DNA of 22,703 nt. Source: UBA1738 sp045577675. Lineage in GTDB: Bacteria; Bacillota; Clostridia; UBA1381. The notes beneath the pieces are model-generated. The model was not told the origin of the DNA. It did not search any database and saw nothing but the letters and a program-made list of their open reading frames with translations. Every line of letters starts with the position of its first letter. The first letter of the stretch is position 1. Location of the stretch: assembly GCA_045577675.1 (NCBI GenBank), contig JAZNIV010000079.1, forward strand, positions 1 to 22,703. The letters run 5' to 3'. Below, one piece after another: positions 14,255 through 19,902 of this stretch. The position numbers and the translations under genes are program-made.

Positions 14255-14773
14255 CTATTCAGTATCAGACATATTTTTCATAATTTCGGCTAATTTTTCC
14301 CACCGGGGATCAATAATATCATCACTGCAGCTACAGGACTCCTCATTGAGATTTTTACCGCAATGCGGACAAAGCCCCTTGCAGTCCTCACTGCACAGAT
14401 ATTTCCCTGATACATTCATTAAAAAGCTATTGGTTATCGCTTCCGAAAGCTCTACAGAATTACCAGAATACACTACAACATCCTCGTCCTCGGCAAATTC
14501 CGCATCCTCACGGACAAGAACCTCCGAAACAGGAAACTTAACGTCAATCGTCATAGGCTTGCCACAACGTGCACAATGCACTTCGGCCTCACCTTTAACA
14601 GTCCCATTAAGTTCCAAGGATTTTGTATTGTTAAGTATAACGCCTTCAAATAAAAGCGGTGCTTTAAAGGTAAAATCCTCACCTAAAAAGTGCATATTCT
14701 GCATATTTATACTTTCAGAAATCGTCAACCGTCCGCCGTAATCCTTAATAATGTCGGATAGGTCTATAAGCAT
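14255..14773 (-). CDS. DUF177 (YceD) family protein
   Basis: A 172-aa member of the YceD/DUF177 family, which is commonly encoded beside rpmF and has been linked to 23S rRNA accumulation in plants and E. coli; its molecular role is not settled. Visible marks are VHCARCGKP (first CxxC, about residues 67-70) and a second cysteine group CSEDCKGLCPHCGKNL near the carboxy end, typical of Firmicute members and likely to bind zinc. The ATG lies 2 bp after the rplL stop, with no Shine-Dalgarno match in the last codons of rplL, which suggests translational coupling or re-initiation. The rpmF gene starts 14 bp later. Confidence 0.88.
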   Translation of the reverse strand: MLIDLSDIIKDYGGRLTISESINMQNMHFLGEDFTFKAPLLFEGVILNNTKSLELNGTVKGEAEVHCARCGKPMTIDVKFPVSEVLVREDAEFAEDEDVVVYSGNSVELSEAITNSFLMNVSGKYLCSEDCKGLCPHCGKNLNEESCSCSDDIIDPRWEKLAEIMKNMSDTE

Positions 14774-14775
14774 AA

Positions 14776-15147
14776 TTATTTAAGTTCAACCTTAGCGCCT
14801 GCTTCTTCAAGCTTAGCCTTGATTTCTTCAGCTTCTTCCTTAGCAACGCCTGACTTAATTGGCTTCGGAGCTTCGTCAACAAGAGCCTTAGCTTCCTTAA
14901 GACCAAGACCTGTAAGTTCTCTTACAACCTTGATTACGTTAAGCTTTGAAGCACCTGCATCAGCAAGGATAACTTCGAAATCTGACTGCTCAGCTGCTGC
15001 TGCACCGCCTTCAGCACCTGCTGCTGCTACCATTACAGGAGCTGCTGCTGAAACGCCGAATTCTTCTTCCATAAGCTTTACAAGCTCTGCTACTTCCAAC
15101 AATTTTAATTCTTTGATATCATCTAAAATCTTCTGAATGTCTGCCAT
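14776..15147 (-). CDS. rplL: Ribosomal protein bL12 (L7/L12)
   Basis: A 123-aa stalk protein of the large subunit that recruits translation GTPases. It has the amino-terminal dimerisation domain (IQKILDDIKELKLLEVAELV), an Ala/Gly-rich hinge at about residues 36-53, and the carboxy-terminal globular domain with DFEVILADAGASKLNVIKVV and GLGLKEAKALVDEAP. GGAGG lies 8 bp before the ATG. It follows rplJ by 33 bp, as expected for the L10-L12 pair. The next gene is DUF177 instead of rpoB, which is unusual. Confidence 0.98.
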   Translation of the reverse strand: MADIQKILDDIKELKLLEVAELVKLMEEEFGVSAAAPVMVAAAGAEGGAAAAEQSDFEVILADAGASKLNVIKVVRELTGLGLKEAKALVDEAPKPIKSGVAKEEAEEIKAKLEEAGAKVELK

Positions 15148-15180
15148 TTTAATTTCCTCCTAATTAAATAAAATTTTTAC

Positions 15181-15870
15181 TTACTCTGCATCTTCTGCAG
15201 GTGTTTCTTCTTTTGCTTCCTCAGCCGGTGCAGCTTCTTCGGCTGCCTCCTCAGCTACAGGAGCTGTTTCTTCAGCTACTACATCTTGCTGAGCTTCTTC
15301 CTGAGCTTCTTCCTGAGCTTCTGCTGCAGGTGCTTCAGCTACTGCTTCGCCGTTCTTCTTTGCAATTAAGTCAGCGATTTCTTCGCCACCTTCTGCAATT
15401 GTGTTAAGCAATCTTACCAGGTTTGAAACCGGTGCATTCAGGCTGCCCATAATCTTTGCAATAAGAGCGTCCTTTGAAGGAGTCTTAGCAAGAGTTGTAA
15501 GCTCGTCCATAGACATTACCTTACCGTCCATGAAGCCTGACTTGATTTCAACCTTATCATTTCCTTTGGCAAAGTCAAAAAGGATTTTTGCCGGAGCTAC
15601 CGGATCCTCTGAAACTGCCAGTGCTGTTGGGCCATGCAGGATACTGTCAAGCTCCTCAAGACCAACCTGGTTTGCTGCTAAACGAAGCAATGTGTTTTTT
15701 ACAACGAAGTACTTAACACCGGCTGCTCTTAAATCATTTCTGAGCTTTGTGTCTTCTTCAACAGTAAGACCACGATAGTCAATCAAAACGCCTGTTGCAG
15801 CATTCTGAATAGCTTCAGCAACCTGTGCAACCTGTGCCTTTTTCGCTTCCAAAACCTTTTCGTTTGGCAT
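15181..15870 (-). CDS. rplJ: Ribosomal protein uL10 with an acidic C-terminal tail
   Basis: uL10 anchors bL12 dimers on the large subunit and represses its own operon. The first ~172 residues are a normal bacterial uL10: VLIDYRGLTVEEDTKLR, AAGVKYFVVKNTLLRLA, GPTALAVSEDP, and the helix near the end that binds L12 (LIAKIMGSLNAPVSNLVRLL onward). Residues 174-229 are an extra tail made almost only of Ala, Glu, Pro and Gln, with a short tandem EAQEEAQEEAQ, so the protein is 229 aa against the usual 165-175. AGGAGGTGAC precedes the ATG. Expression is governed by the leader with the attenuator upstream. The tail's role is unknown. Confidence 0.97.
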   Translation of the reverse strand: MPNEKVLEAKKAQVAQVAEAIQNAATGVLIDYRGLTVEEDTKLRNDLRAAGVKYFVVKNTLLRLAANQVGLEELDSILHGPTALAVSEDPVAPAKILFDFAKGNDKVEIKSGFMDGKVMSMDELTTLAKTPSKDALIAKIMGSLNAPVSNLVRLLNTIAEGGEEIADLIAKKNGEAVAEAPAAEAQEEAQEEAQQDVVAEETAPVAEEAAEEAAPAEEAKEETPAEDAE

Positions 15871-16010
15871 AATGTCACCTCCTATTAGATTTTGCCTTTC
15901 AAAAAAGAAAGGCTCTTTTTCGTAGACGAAAAGAGCCGTTAGTTATCAAACTAATAACACCCTCGGCAGGACTTATCTTTTTGCCTGCTGTCTACGGATT
16001 TATTTCCAAC
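15871..16010 (-). ncRNA. Ribosomal L10 leader RNA upstream of rplJ
   Basis: The leader transcribed from the rplJ promoter carries the hallmark of the L10 leader: on the minus strand CCGTAGACAGCAGG, a variable loop, and CCTGCCGAGG (GCAGG/CCTGC pairing 15988-15984 with 15970-15966), then a hairpin GTTAT/ATAAC. The L10-(L12)4 complex is known to bind such leaders and reduce expression. The 5' segment CGTAGAC (15996-15990) is perfectly complementary to GTCTACG (15927-15921) in the tip of the terminator hairpin, so two alternative folds are possible. Confidence 0.85.
15901..15937 (-). terminator. Attenuator in the rplJ leader
   Basis: On the minus strand GGCTCTTTTCG pairs with CGAAAAAGAGCC (15937-15927 with 15922-15911), followed by TTTCTTTTTT. 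It lies between the L10-binding region and the ribosome binding site. A second hairpin GCCTTTC/GAAAGGC (15913-15907 with 15900-15894) uses part of the terminator's 3' arm and T run, so the two cannot form together. Confidence 0.75.
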
Positions 16011-16016
16011 TATATT

Positions 16017-16045
16017 AATATAGCACAGAAAACAATATTTGTCAA
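16017..16045 (-). promoter_or_regulatory. Promoter of rplJ-rplL-DUF177-rpmF
   Basis: Minus-strand TTGACA (16045-16040), 17-bp spacer, TATATT (16022-16017). It lies right after the rplA terminator, so rplJL is an independent transcription unit. Confidence 0.85.
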
Positions 16046-16057
16046 CATTTTTTTAAA

Positions 16058-16091
16058 ACTTTCCGGCAGATTTTCTAAAATCCGCCGGAAA
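16058..16091 (-). terminator. Terminator after rplA
   Basis: A 15-bp stem (16091-16077 with 16074-16060; CCGGCGG against CCGCCGG-like arms with one G-T pair) with a 2-nt loop as drawn. The T run after it is short (GTTTT), so some read-through into rplJ is possible. Confidence 0.75.
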
Positions 16092-16099
16092 ATCTATTA

Positions 16100-16792
16100 T
16101 CAGCCTAACTTTGAACCGTTAATCTTGATTCCAGGTCCCATTGTTGTAGAAACAACAACACTTCTTAAATACTGACCCTTAGCAGCTGCCGGCTTAGCCT
16201 TAATGATAGCACCCATTAAAGCGTTAAAGTTGTCAGCAAGCTTTTCCTTACCGAAGGAAGCCTTACCAACAGGGCAGTGAATGATGTTGTTCTTGTCAAC
16301 TCTGTATTCAATCTTACCTGCTTTAATTTCATTAACAGCCTTAGTTACATCCATTGTAACTGTACCAGCCTTTGGTGACGGCATTAAGCCCTTAGGTCCT
16401 AAAACCTTACCAAGACGTCCTACAACACCCATCATATCCGGAGTTGCAACAACAACGTCGAAATCAAACCAGTTTTCTTCCTGAATCTTTGTGCAAAGCT
16501 CCATTTCGCCAACATAGTCAGCACCTGCAGCCAAAGCTTCGTCAGCCTTAGGTCCCTTAGCGAAAACCAAAACCTTTGCGGTTTTACCTGTACCATGAGG
16601 CAGAACAATTGCACCTCTAACCTGCTGGTCAGCATGTCTTGAGTCTACACCCAACTTAGCGTGAACTTCAACAGTTTCATCAAATTTAGCCTTTGCAGTC
16701 TTTATAGCAAGCTCTAAAGCTTCGTCAACATCGTAAAGCTTAGCTCTGTCAACAAGCTTTGCGCTGTCCTGATATTTCTTTCCTCTAAACAT
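16100..16792 (-). CDS. rplA: Ribosomal protein uL1
   Basis: A 230-aa protein of the mobile L1 stalk, which helps release deacylated tRNA and represses its own mRNA by binding a copy of its rRNA site. Signature segments are GKKYQDSAKLVDRAKLYDVDEA at the amino end, RGAIVLPHGTGK, and GKVLGPKGLMPSPKAGTV (the L1 family signature, near residues 125-142). The length is normal. AAGGAGG lies 9 bp before the ATG. It follows rplK by 72 bp, in which an L1-site look-alike is found just before the ribosome binding site. Confidence 0.98.
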   Translation of the reverse strand: MFRGKKYQDSAKLVDRAKLYDVDEALELAIKTAKAKFDETVEVHAKLGVDSRHADQQVRGAIVLPHGTGKTAKVLVFAKGPKADEALAAGADYVGEMELCTKIQEENWFDFDVVVATPDMMGVVGRLGKVLGPKGLMPSPKAGTVTMDVTKAVNEIKAGKIEYRVDKNNIIHCPVGKASFGKEKLADNFNALMGAIIKAKPAAAKGQYLRSVVVSTTMGPGIKINGSKLG

Positions 16793-16808
16793 ATTATTAT
16801 CCTCCTTA

Positions 16809-16843
16809 TGTGGTCAAGCAAGGCTTTTTGCCTCTCCCACCAT
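16809..16843 (-). promoter_or_regulatory. L1-binding-site look-alike before rplA
   Basis: On the minus strand GGTGGGAG, a short hairpin GGC/GCC, then CTTGACCAC. The two flanks match the L1 site of 23S rRNA (GGTGGGAG with TTGA...ACCACC, from memory of helices 76-78). It lies 8 nt before the GGAGG of rplA, so bound L1 would block translation. Confidence 0.6.
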
Positions 16844-16864
16844 ATTAATTGCTTTTTCCAGTAA

Positions 16865-17290
16865 TTAATCTTCGACTACGATACCCATACTTCTTGCAGT
16901 ACCGGCGATCATGCTCATAGCTGCCTCTAAAGAAGCTGCGTTTAAGTCTGGCATTTTCTGCTCAGCGATAGCCTGTACGTCTGCCTTTGAGATTGTAGCA
17001 ACCTTGTTCTTGTTAGGAACACCTGATGCCTTGTCAATCTTGCAGGCCTTTTTCAGAAGAACTGCAGCCGGCGGAGTCTTAGTAACAAATGTAAAGGAAC
17101 GGTCTGCATAAACTGTAATAACTACAGGGATAATGAGTCCTGCGTCCTTTGCTGTTTTTTCGTTAAATTCCTTGGTAAACTGCATGATGTTAACACCGTG
17201 CTGACCGAGAGCCGGACCAACAGGCGGTGCAGGTGATGCTTTACCAGCCGGAATTTGTAGTTTGATATAACCTTCAATTTTTTGTGCCAT
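16865..17290 (-). CDS. rplK: Ribosomal protein uL11
   Basis: A 141-aa protein of the GTPase-associated centre, needed for stringent-response activation by RelA. The amino domain has KLQIPAGKASPAPPVGPALG and QHGVNIMQFTKEFN; the carboxy rRNA-binding domain has FTFVTKTPPAAVLLKKA and ends GTARSMGIVVED. The start is ATG 17290 (MAQKIEGY), 8 bp after GGAGG. An upstream GTG at 17299 in the same frame overlaps that ribosome binding site and is rejected. The gene is 123 bp after nusG, and an L1-like site lies in that gap. Confidence 0.98.
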   Translation of the reverse strand: MAQKIEGYIKLQIPAGKASPAPPVGPALGQHGVNIMQFTKEFNEKTAKDAGLIIPVVITVYADRSFTFVTKTPPAAVLLKKACKIDKASGVPNKNKVATISKADVQAIAEQKMPDLNAASLEAAMSMIAGTARSMGIVVED

Positions 17291-17334
17291 AACGGCCACC
17301 TCCTATTTTTTCAGGAACTCAGAAAAGTCCCTAT

Positions 17335-17368
17335 TGTGGTAAATGCGGGCATTTATGCCCTCCCACTG
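17335..17368 (-). promoter_or_regulatory. L1-binding-site look-alike in the rplK leader
   Basis: On the minus strand GTGGGAG, a hairpin GGGC/GCCC with an ATAAAT loop, then CGCATTTACCAC. It has the same layout as the element before rplA and lies in the nusG-rplK gap, about 20-30 nt before the ribosome binding site of rplK. L1 is known to repress the L11-L1 operon through a site in this position in E. coli. Confidence 0.6.
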
Positions 17369-17413
17369 TATACCAGAGGGATATTTTTAAAACGGCAATG
17401 CCGCTTAAAAAAC

Positions 17414-17941
17414 TTAGTCGTCAAGTCTCTCAACCTGTCCGAATTCCACCTCGATAGGTGTTTCACGTCCGAACATAGAAACCTTAACAGTAATTTTTCT
17501 GCTTTCTTTGTCAATCTTTTCAATTTTTCCGGAGAATCCTTCCAAAGGTCCGGATTTGACATTAACATTGTCACCGATTTCAAGGTCAACATCTGCCATA
17601 CGCACCTGTTCAACCCCCATTTTCTCGACTTCCTCATCGGAAAGAGGTACAGGCTTCGAGCCGGGTCCTACAAAACCGGTAACGCCGCGAGTATTTCGAA
17701 CAACATACCAGGTATCTTCATTCATAATCATTTTGATTACAACGTAACCCGGGAAAATCTTGCGTTTAACAACCTTTTGTTCACCGTTCTTTTCTTCAAT
17801 AACGTCCTCTAAAGGCACTTCAACGGCTTGAATAAGGTCGCTGATACCGCGGTTTTCAACTGATTTTTCGATATTCGCTTTTACCTTGTTTTCATAACCT
17901 GAGTATGTGTGTGCCACATACCACTTTGCCTCATCTGCCAT
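17414..17941 (-). CDS. nusG: Transcription termination/antitermination factor NusG
   Basis: A 175-aa transcription factor that binds RNA polymerase and affects pausing, termination and coupling to ribosomes. The NGN domain spans about residues 5-115 (KWYVAHTYSGYENKVKANIE, KIFPGYVVIKM, TRGVTGFVGPG). The carboxy-terminal KOW domain is IGDNVNVKSGPLEGFSGKIE near residues 122-145. The length is typical. It follows secE by 32 bp in the usual order. GAGGAG lies before the ATG. Confidence 0.98.
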   Translation of the reverse strand: MADEAKWYVAHTYSGYENKVKANIEKSVENRGISDLIQAVEVPLEDVIEEKNGEQKVVKRKIFPGYVVIKMIMNEDTWYVVRNTRGVTGFVGPGSKPVPLSDEEVEKMGVEQVRMADVDLEIGDNVNVKSGPLEGFSGKIEKIDKESRKITVKVSMFGRETPIEVEFGQVERLDD

Positions 17942-17973
17942 AACAATCTCCTCTTATTCAATAACCTTGTCTG

Positions 17974-18186
17974 TTATTTTACAATCAATGACAGTAATTT
18001 TTCAAAACCGACATCAAGTAAAGATAATACAATAGTCATAATGATAACAAATGACAATATAACTGCGGTATTATGAAAAAGCTGTTCCTTTGATGGCCAG
18101 GATACCTTTTTCATTTCAGACTTGGTTTCTTTGAAGAACTTAAGTGCTCTGTTTTTCTTTACAGCAGTGTTCTTATTTTCAGCCAT
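17974..18186 (-). CDS. secE: Preprotein translocase subunit SecE
   Basis: A 70-aa single-span membrane protein that clamps SecY in the SecYEG channel. The cytoplasmic amphipathic part contains FKETKSEMKKVSWPSKEQL, the strongest family signature, and a single transmembrane helix covers about residues 41-60. The short one-helix form is the one usual in Firmicutes. GGAG lies 8 bp before the ATG. It is placed between rpmG and nusG, as in most bacteria. Confidence 0.97.
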   Translation of the reverse strand: MAENKNTAVKKNRALKFFKETKSEMKKVSWPSKEQLFHNTAVILSFVIIMTIVLSLLDVGFEKLLSLIVK

Positions 18187-18203
18187 AACCGATTCTCCTT
18201 ATC

Positions 18204-18353
18204 TTACTTTGTTTCTTTGTGAAGTGTGTGCTTTCTGCAGAACTTACAATACTTATTCATTTCCAGTCTGTCCGGGTCATTCTTCTTGTTCTTCATAGTA
18301 TTGTAGTTTCTCTGCTTGCATTCTGAACATGCCAATGTAATTTTAACTCTCAT
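18204..18353 (-). CDS. rpmG: Ribosomal protein bL33
   Basis: A 49-aa zinc-ribbon protein of the large subunit, shorter than usual gene-finding cut-offs. It reads MRVKITLACSECKQRNY and then MNKYCKFCRKHTLHKETK; both CxxC pairs are present (CSEC and CKFC), so it is the zinc-binding form. GGAGG lies 8 bp before the ATG at 18353. The frame is open upstream, but those codons lie in the leader. It is first in the operon ahead of secE-nusG-rplK-rplA. Confidence 0.97.
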   Translation of the reverse strand: MRVKITLACSECKQRNYNTMKNKKNDPDRLEMNKYCKFCRKHTLHKETK

Positions 18354-18445
18354 GGTTACACCTCCGTCTGTACTAACAATAATTATCAACGAAGCACGTC
18401 CTTTTTTCATATGCAAAAAAAAAGAACCTACTCCTCAGCGAAAAC

Positions 18446-18474
18446 ATTATATCACCCCCCACCCTGATTGTCAA
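18446..18474 (-). promoter_or_regulatory. Perfect consensus promoter of the rpmG-secE-nusG-rplK-rplA operon
   Basis: Minus-strand TTGACA (18474-18469), 17-bp spacer, TATAAT (18451-18446). The spacer contains six G in a row, unusual in this AT-rich DNA. The leader to rpmG is about 85 nt. Confidence 0.9.
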
Positions 18475-18516
18475 GTATTTTTTTACATTTTATTATAATT
18501 TTCTTTTAAAAAAATT

Positions 18517-18532
18517 TATTATGTGCATAATA
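18517..18532. promoter_or_regulatory. Palindrome upstream of murA
   Basis: TATTATGTGCATAATA, 7-bp perfect arms around TG, 35 bp before the murA start codon. It overlaps possible -10 boxes (TATTAT or CATAAT), so it may be an operator or a promoter element. The murA -35 box is not clear. Confidence 0.35.
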
Positions 18533-18566
18533 GAAAAGCAAATACAATTTACAAGGAGACAAAGCT

Positions 18567-19814
18567 ATGTCAAAAATCATTATAAAAAAGTCCGGTCCTC
18601 TTTCCGGCTCGGTCACCTGCTCCGGTTCAAAAAACGCAGCTCTTCCCATCCTTGCCGCAACTATACTTACGCATGGAAAAACAACCCTTTTAAATGTTCC
18701 GGCACTTACCGACATCGAAAATATGCTCTCAATTCTGTCCGATCTCGGTAGCAGCTGGAGCCGTATAAAAAACAAGCTCACAATTGACTTTTCAGACTGC
18801 ACCGGATATACCGCATCATATGAGCCGGTAAGTAAATTCCGCGGCTCATTTTTACTTGCCGCACCACTTCTTGCCAGAATGGGACGGGCAAGAATTTCCA
18901 TGCCCGGCGGCTGCCCAATCGGCAACCGCCCTGTGGACCTTCACCTTAAAGGCTTTTCATTAATGGGTGCAACAGTAGAGCATGGTCATGGGTTTGTTGA
19001 CCTTGCCTGCAAAAAACTACAAGGGGCAAAAATATATCTCGATTTTCCCAGCGTTGGTGCAACCGAAAATCTTATAATGGCGGCAGTACTTGCGGACGGT
19101 GAAACAATTATAGAAAACGCAGCAGCCGAGCCCGAAATAACCGACCTTGCCGAATTTTTAAATGCACAGGGTGCAAAAATTACCGGAATGGGAAGTGATA
19201 CGATAACAATACAGGGGGTTTCTCATCTTAACCCCACCGAGTACACAATCATCTCCGACAGAATTGAAGCCGGCACCTTTATGAGTGCCTTTGCCATAAC
19301 AGGCGGCAAGGGAAGTATACTAAATGTAAATCCCCTCCACCTAAAGCCGGTAACTGCAAAGCTCACCGAAATGGGGGCAGTAATTACCGAACAGGAAAGC
19401 TCGATTACAATAGATGCAACTAATCCGCTATCCTCGGCAAACATAAAAACCCTGCCCTTCCCCGGGTTCCCGACAGATATGCAGGCACAGTTTTCTGCTC
19501 TTTTATGCGAAACCGAAGGAACGGGAATCATCGTGGAAACAGTATTTGAAAACCGTTTTCTGCACATCGGAGAATTAAACCGCATGGGTGCAAACATCCG
19601 CATAGACGGCAGAAGCTCGGTTATTGAGGGTAGCAAAAAGCTAAGCGGTGCCAAGGTTACGGCATATGACCTTCGGGGTGGTGCGTCTTTAGTGCTTGCA
19701 GGGCTTGCAGCAGGTGGTGAAACCGAGGTGAGCGGCGTTGAGCATATACAAAGGGGCTACGAAAATCTATGTAAAAAACTTTCCGACCTTGGCGGAAATA
19801 TTTTTTTGGATTAG
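18567..19814 (+). CDS. murA: UDP-N-acetylglucosamine 1-carboxyvinyltransferase
   Basis: A 415-aa enzyme that adds enolpyruvyl from PEP to UDP-GlcNAc, the first committed step of peptidoglycan synthesis, and the target of fosfomycin. Key residues are visible: K22-N23 in SGSKNAALP and the catalytic C116 in MPGGCPIGNRPVDLHL, with Cys rather than the resistance-linked Asp. The carboxy part has YDLRGGASLVLAGLAAGG with the PEP-binding Arg. The length is normal. AAGGAG lies before the ATG. Firmicutes often have two copies (MurAA and MurAB/MurZ); which one this is cannot be told. It is followed by addB, which has its own promoter. Confidence 0.97.
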   Translation: MSKIIIKKSGPLSGSVTCSGSKNAALPILAATILTHGKTTLLNVPALTDIENMLSILSDLGSSWSRIKNKLTIDFSDCTGYTASYEPVSKFRGSFLLAAPLLARMGRARISMPGGCPIGNRPVDLHLKGFSLMGATVEHGHGFVDLACKKLQGAKIYLDFPSVGATENLIMAAVLADGETIIENAAAEPEITDLAEFLNAQGAKITGMGSDTITIQGVSHLNPTEYTIISDRIEAGTFMSAFAITGGKGSILNVNPLHLKPVTAKLTEMGAVITEQESSITIDATNPLSSANIKTLPFPGFPTDMQAQFSALLCETEGTGIIVETVFENRFLHIGELNRMGANIRIDGRSSVIEGSKKLSGAKVTAYDLRGGASLVLAGLAAGGETEVSGVEHIQRGYENLCKKLSDLGGNIFLD

Positions 19815-19822
19815 TACTTTTT

Positions 19823-19851
19823 TTTACGTGCGAAATATGTTATTATATAAT
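19823..19851 (+). promoter_or_regulatory. Promoter of addB
   Basis: TTTACG (19823-19828), 17-bp spacer, TATAAT (19846-19851). The addB start codon is about 45 nt after the expected start site; a hairpin CGGCA/TGCCG lies in that leader. Confidence 0.6.
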
Positions 19852-19902
19852 AAAGTAGAAATCCGGCAAATTTCTGCCGCAGATTTGAAGGAGAAAACAT
19901 AG

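Noticed and set aside
15201..15407. 68-codon Leu-rich plus-strand frame
   Set aside because: It is the antisense reading of the Ala/Glu-rich tail of uL10; the composition is a by-product of that repeat.
18506..18925. 139-codon minus-strand frame over the start of murA
   Set aside because: It is antisense to conserved MurA catalytic motifs and lacks a promoter and ribosome binding site of its own.
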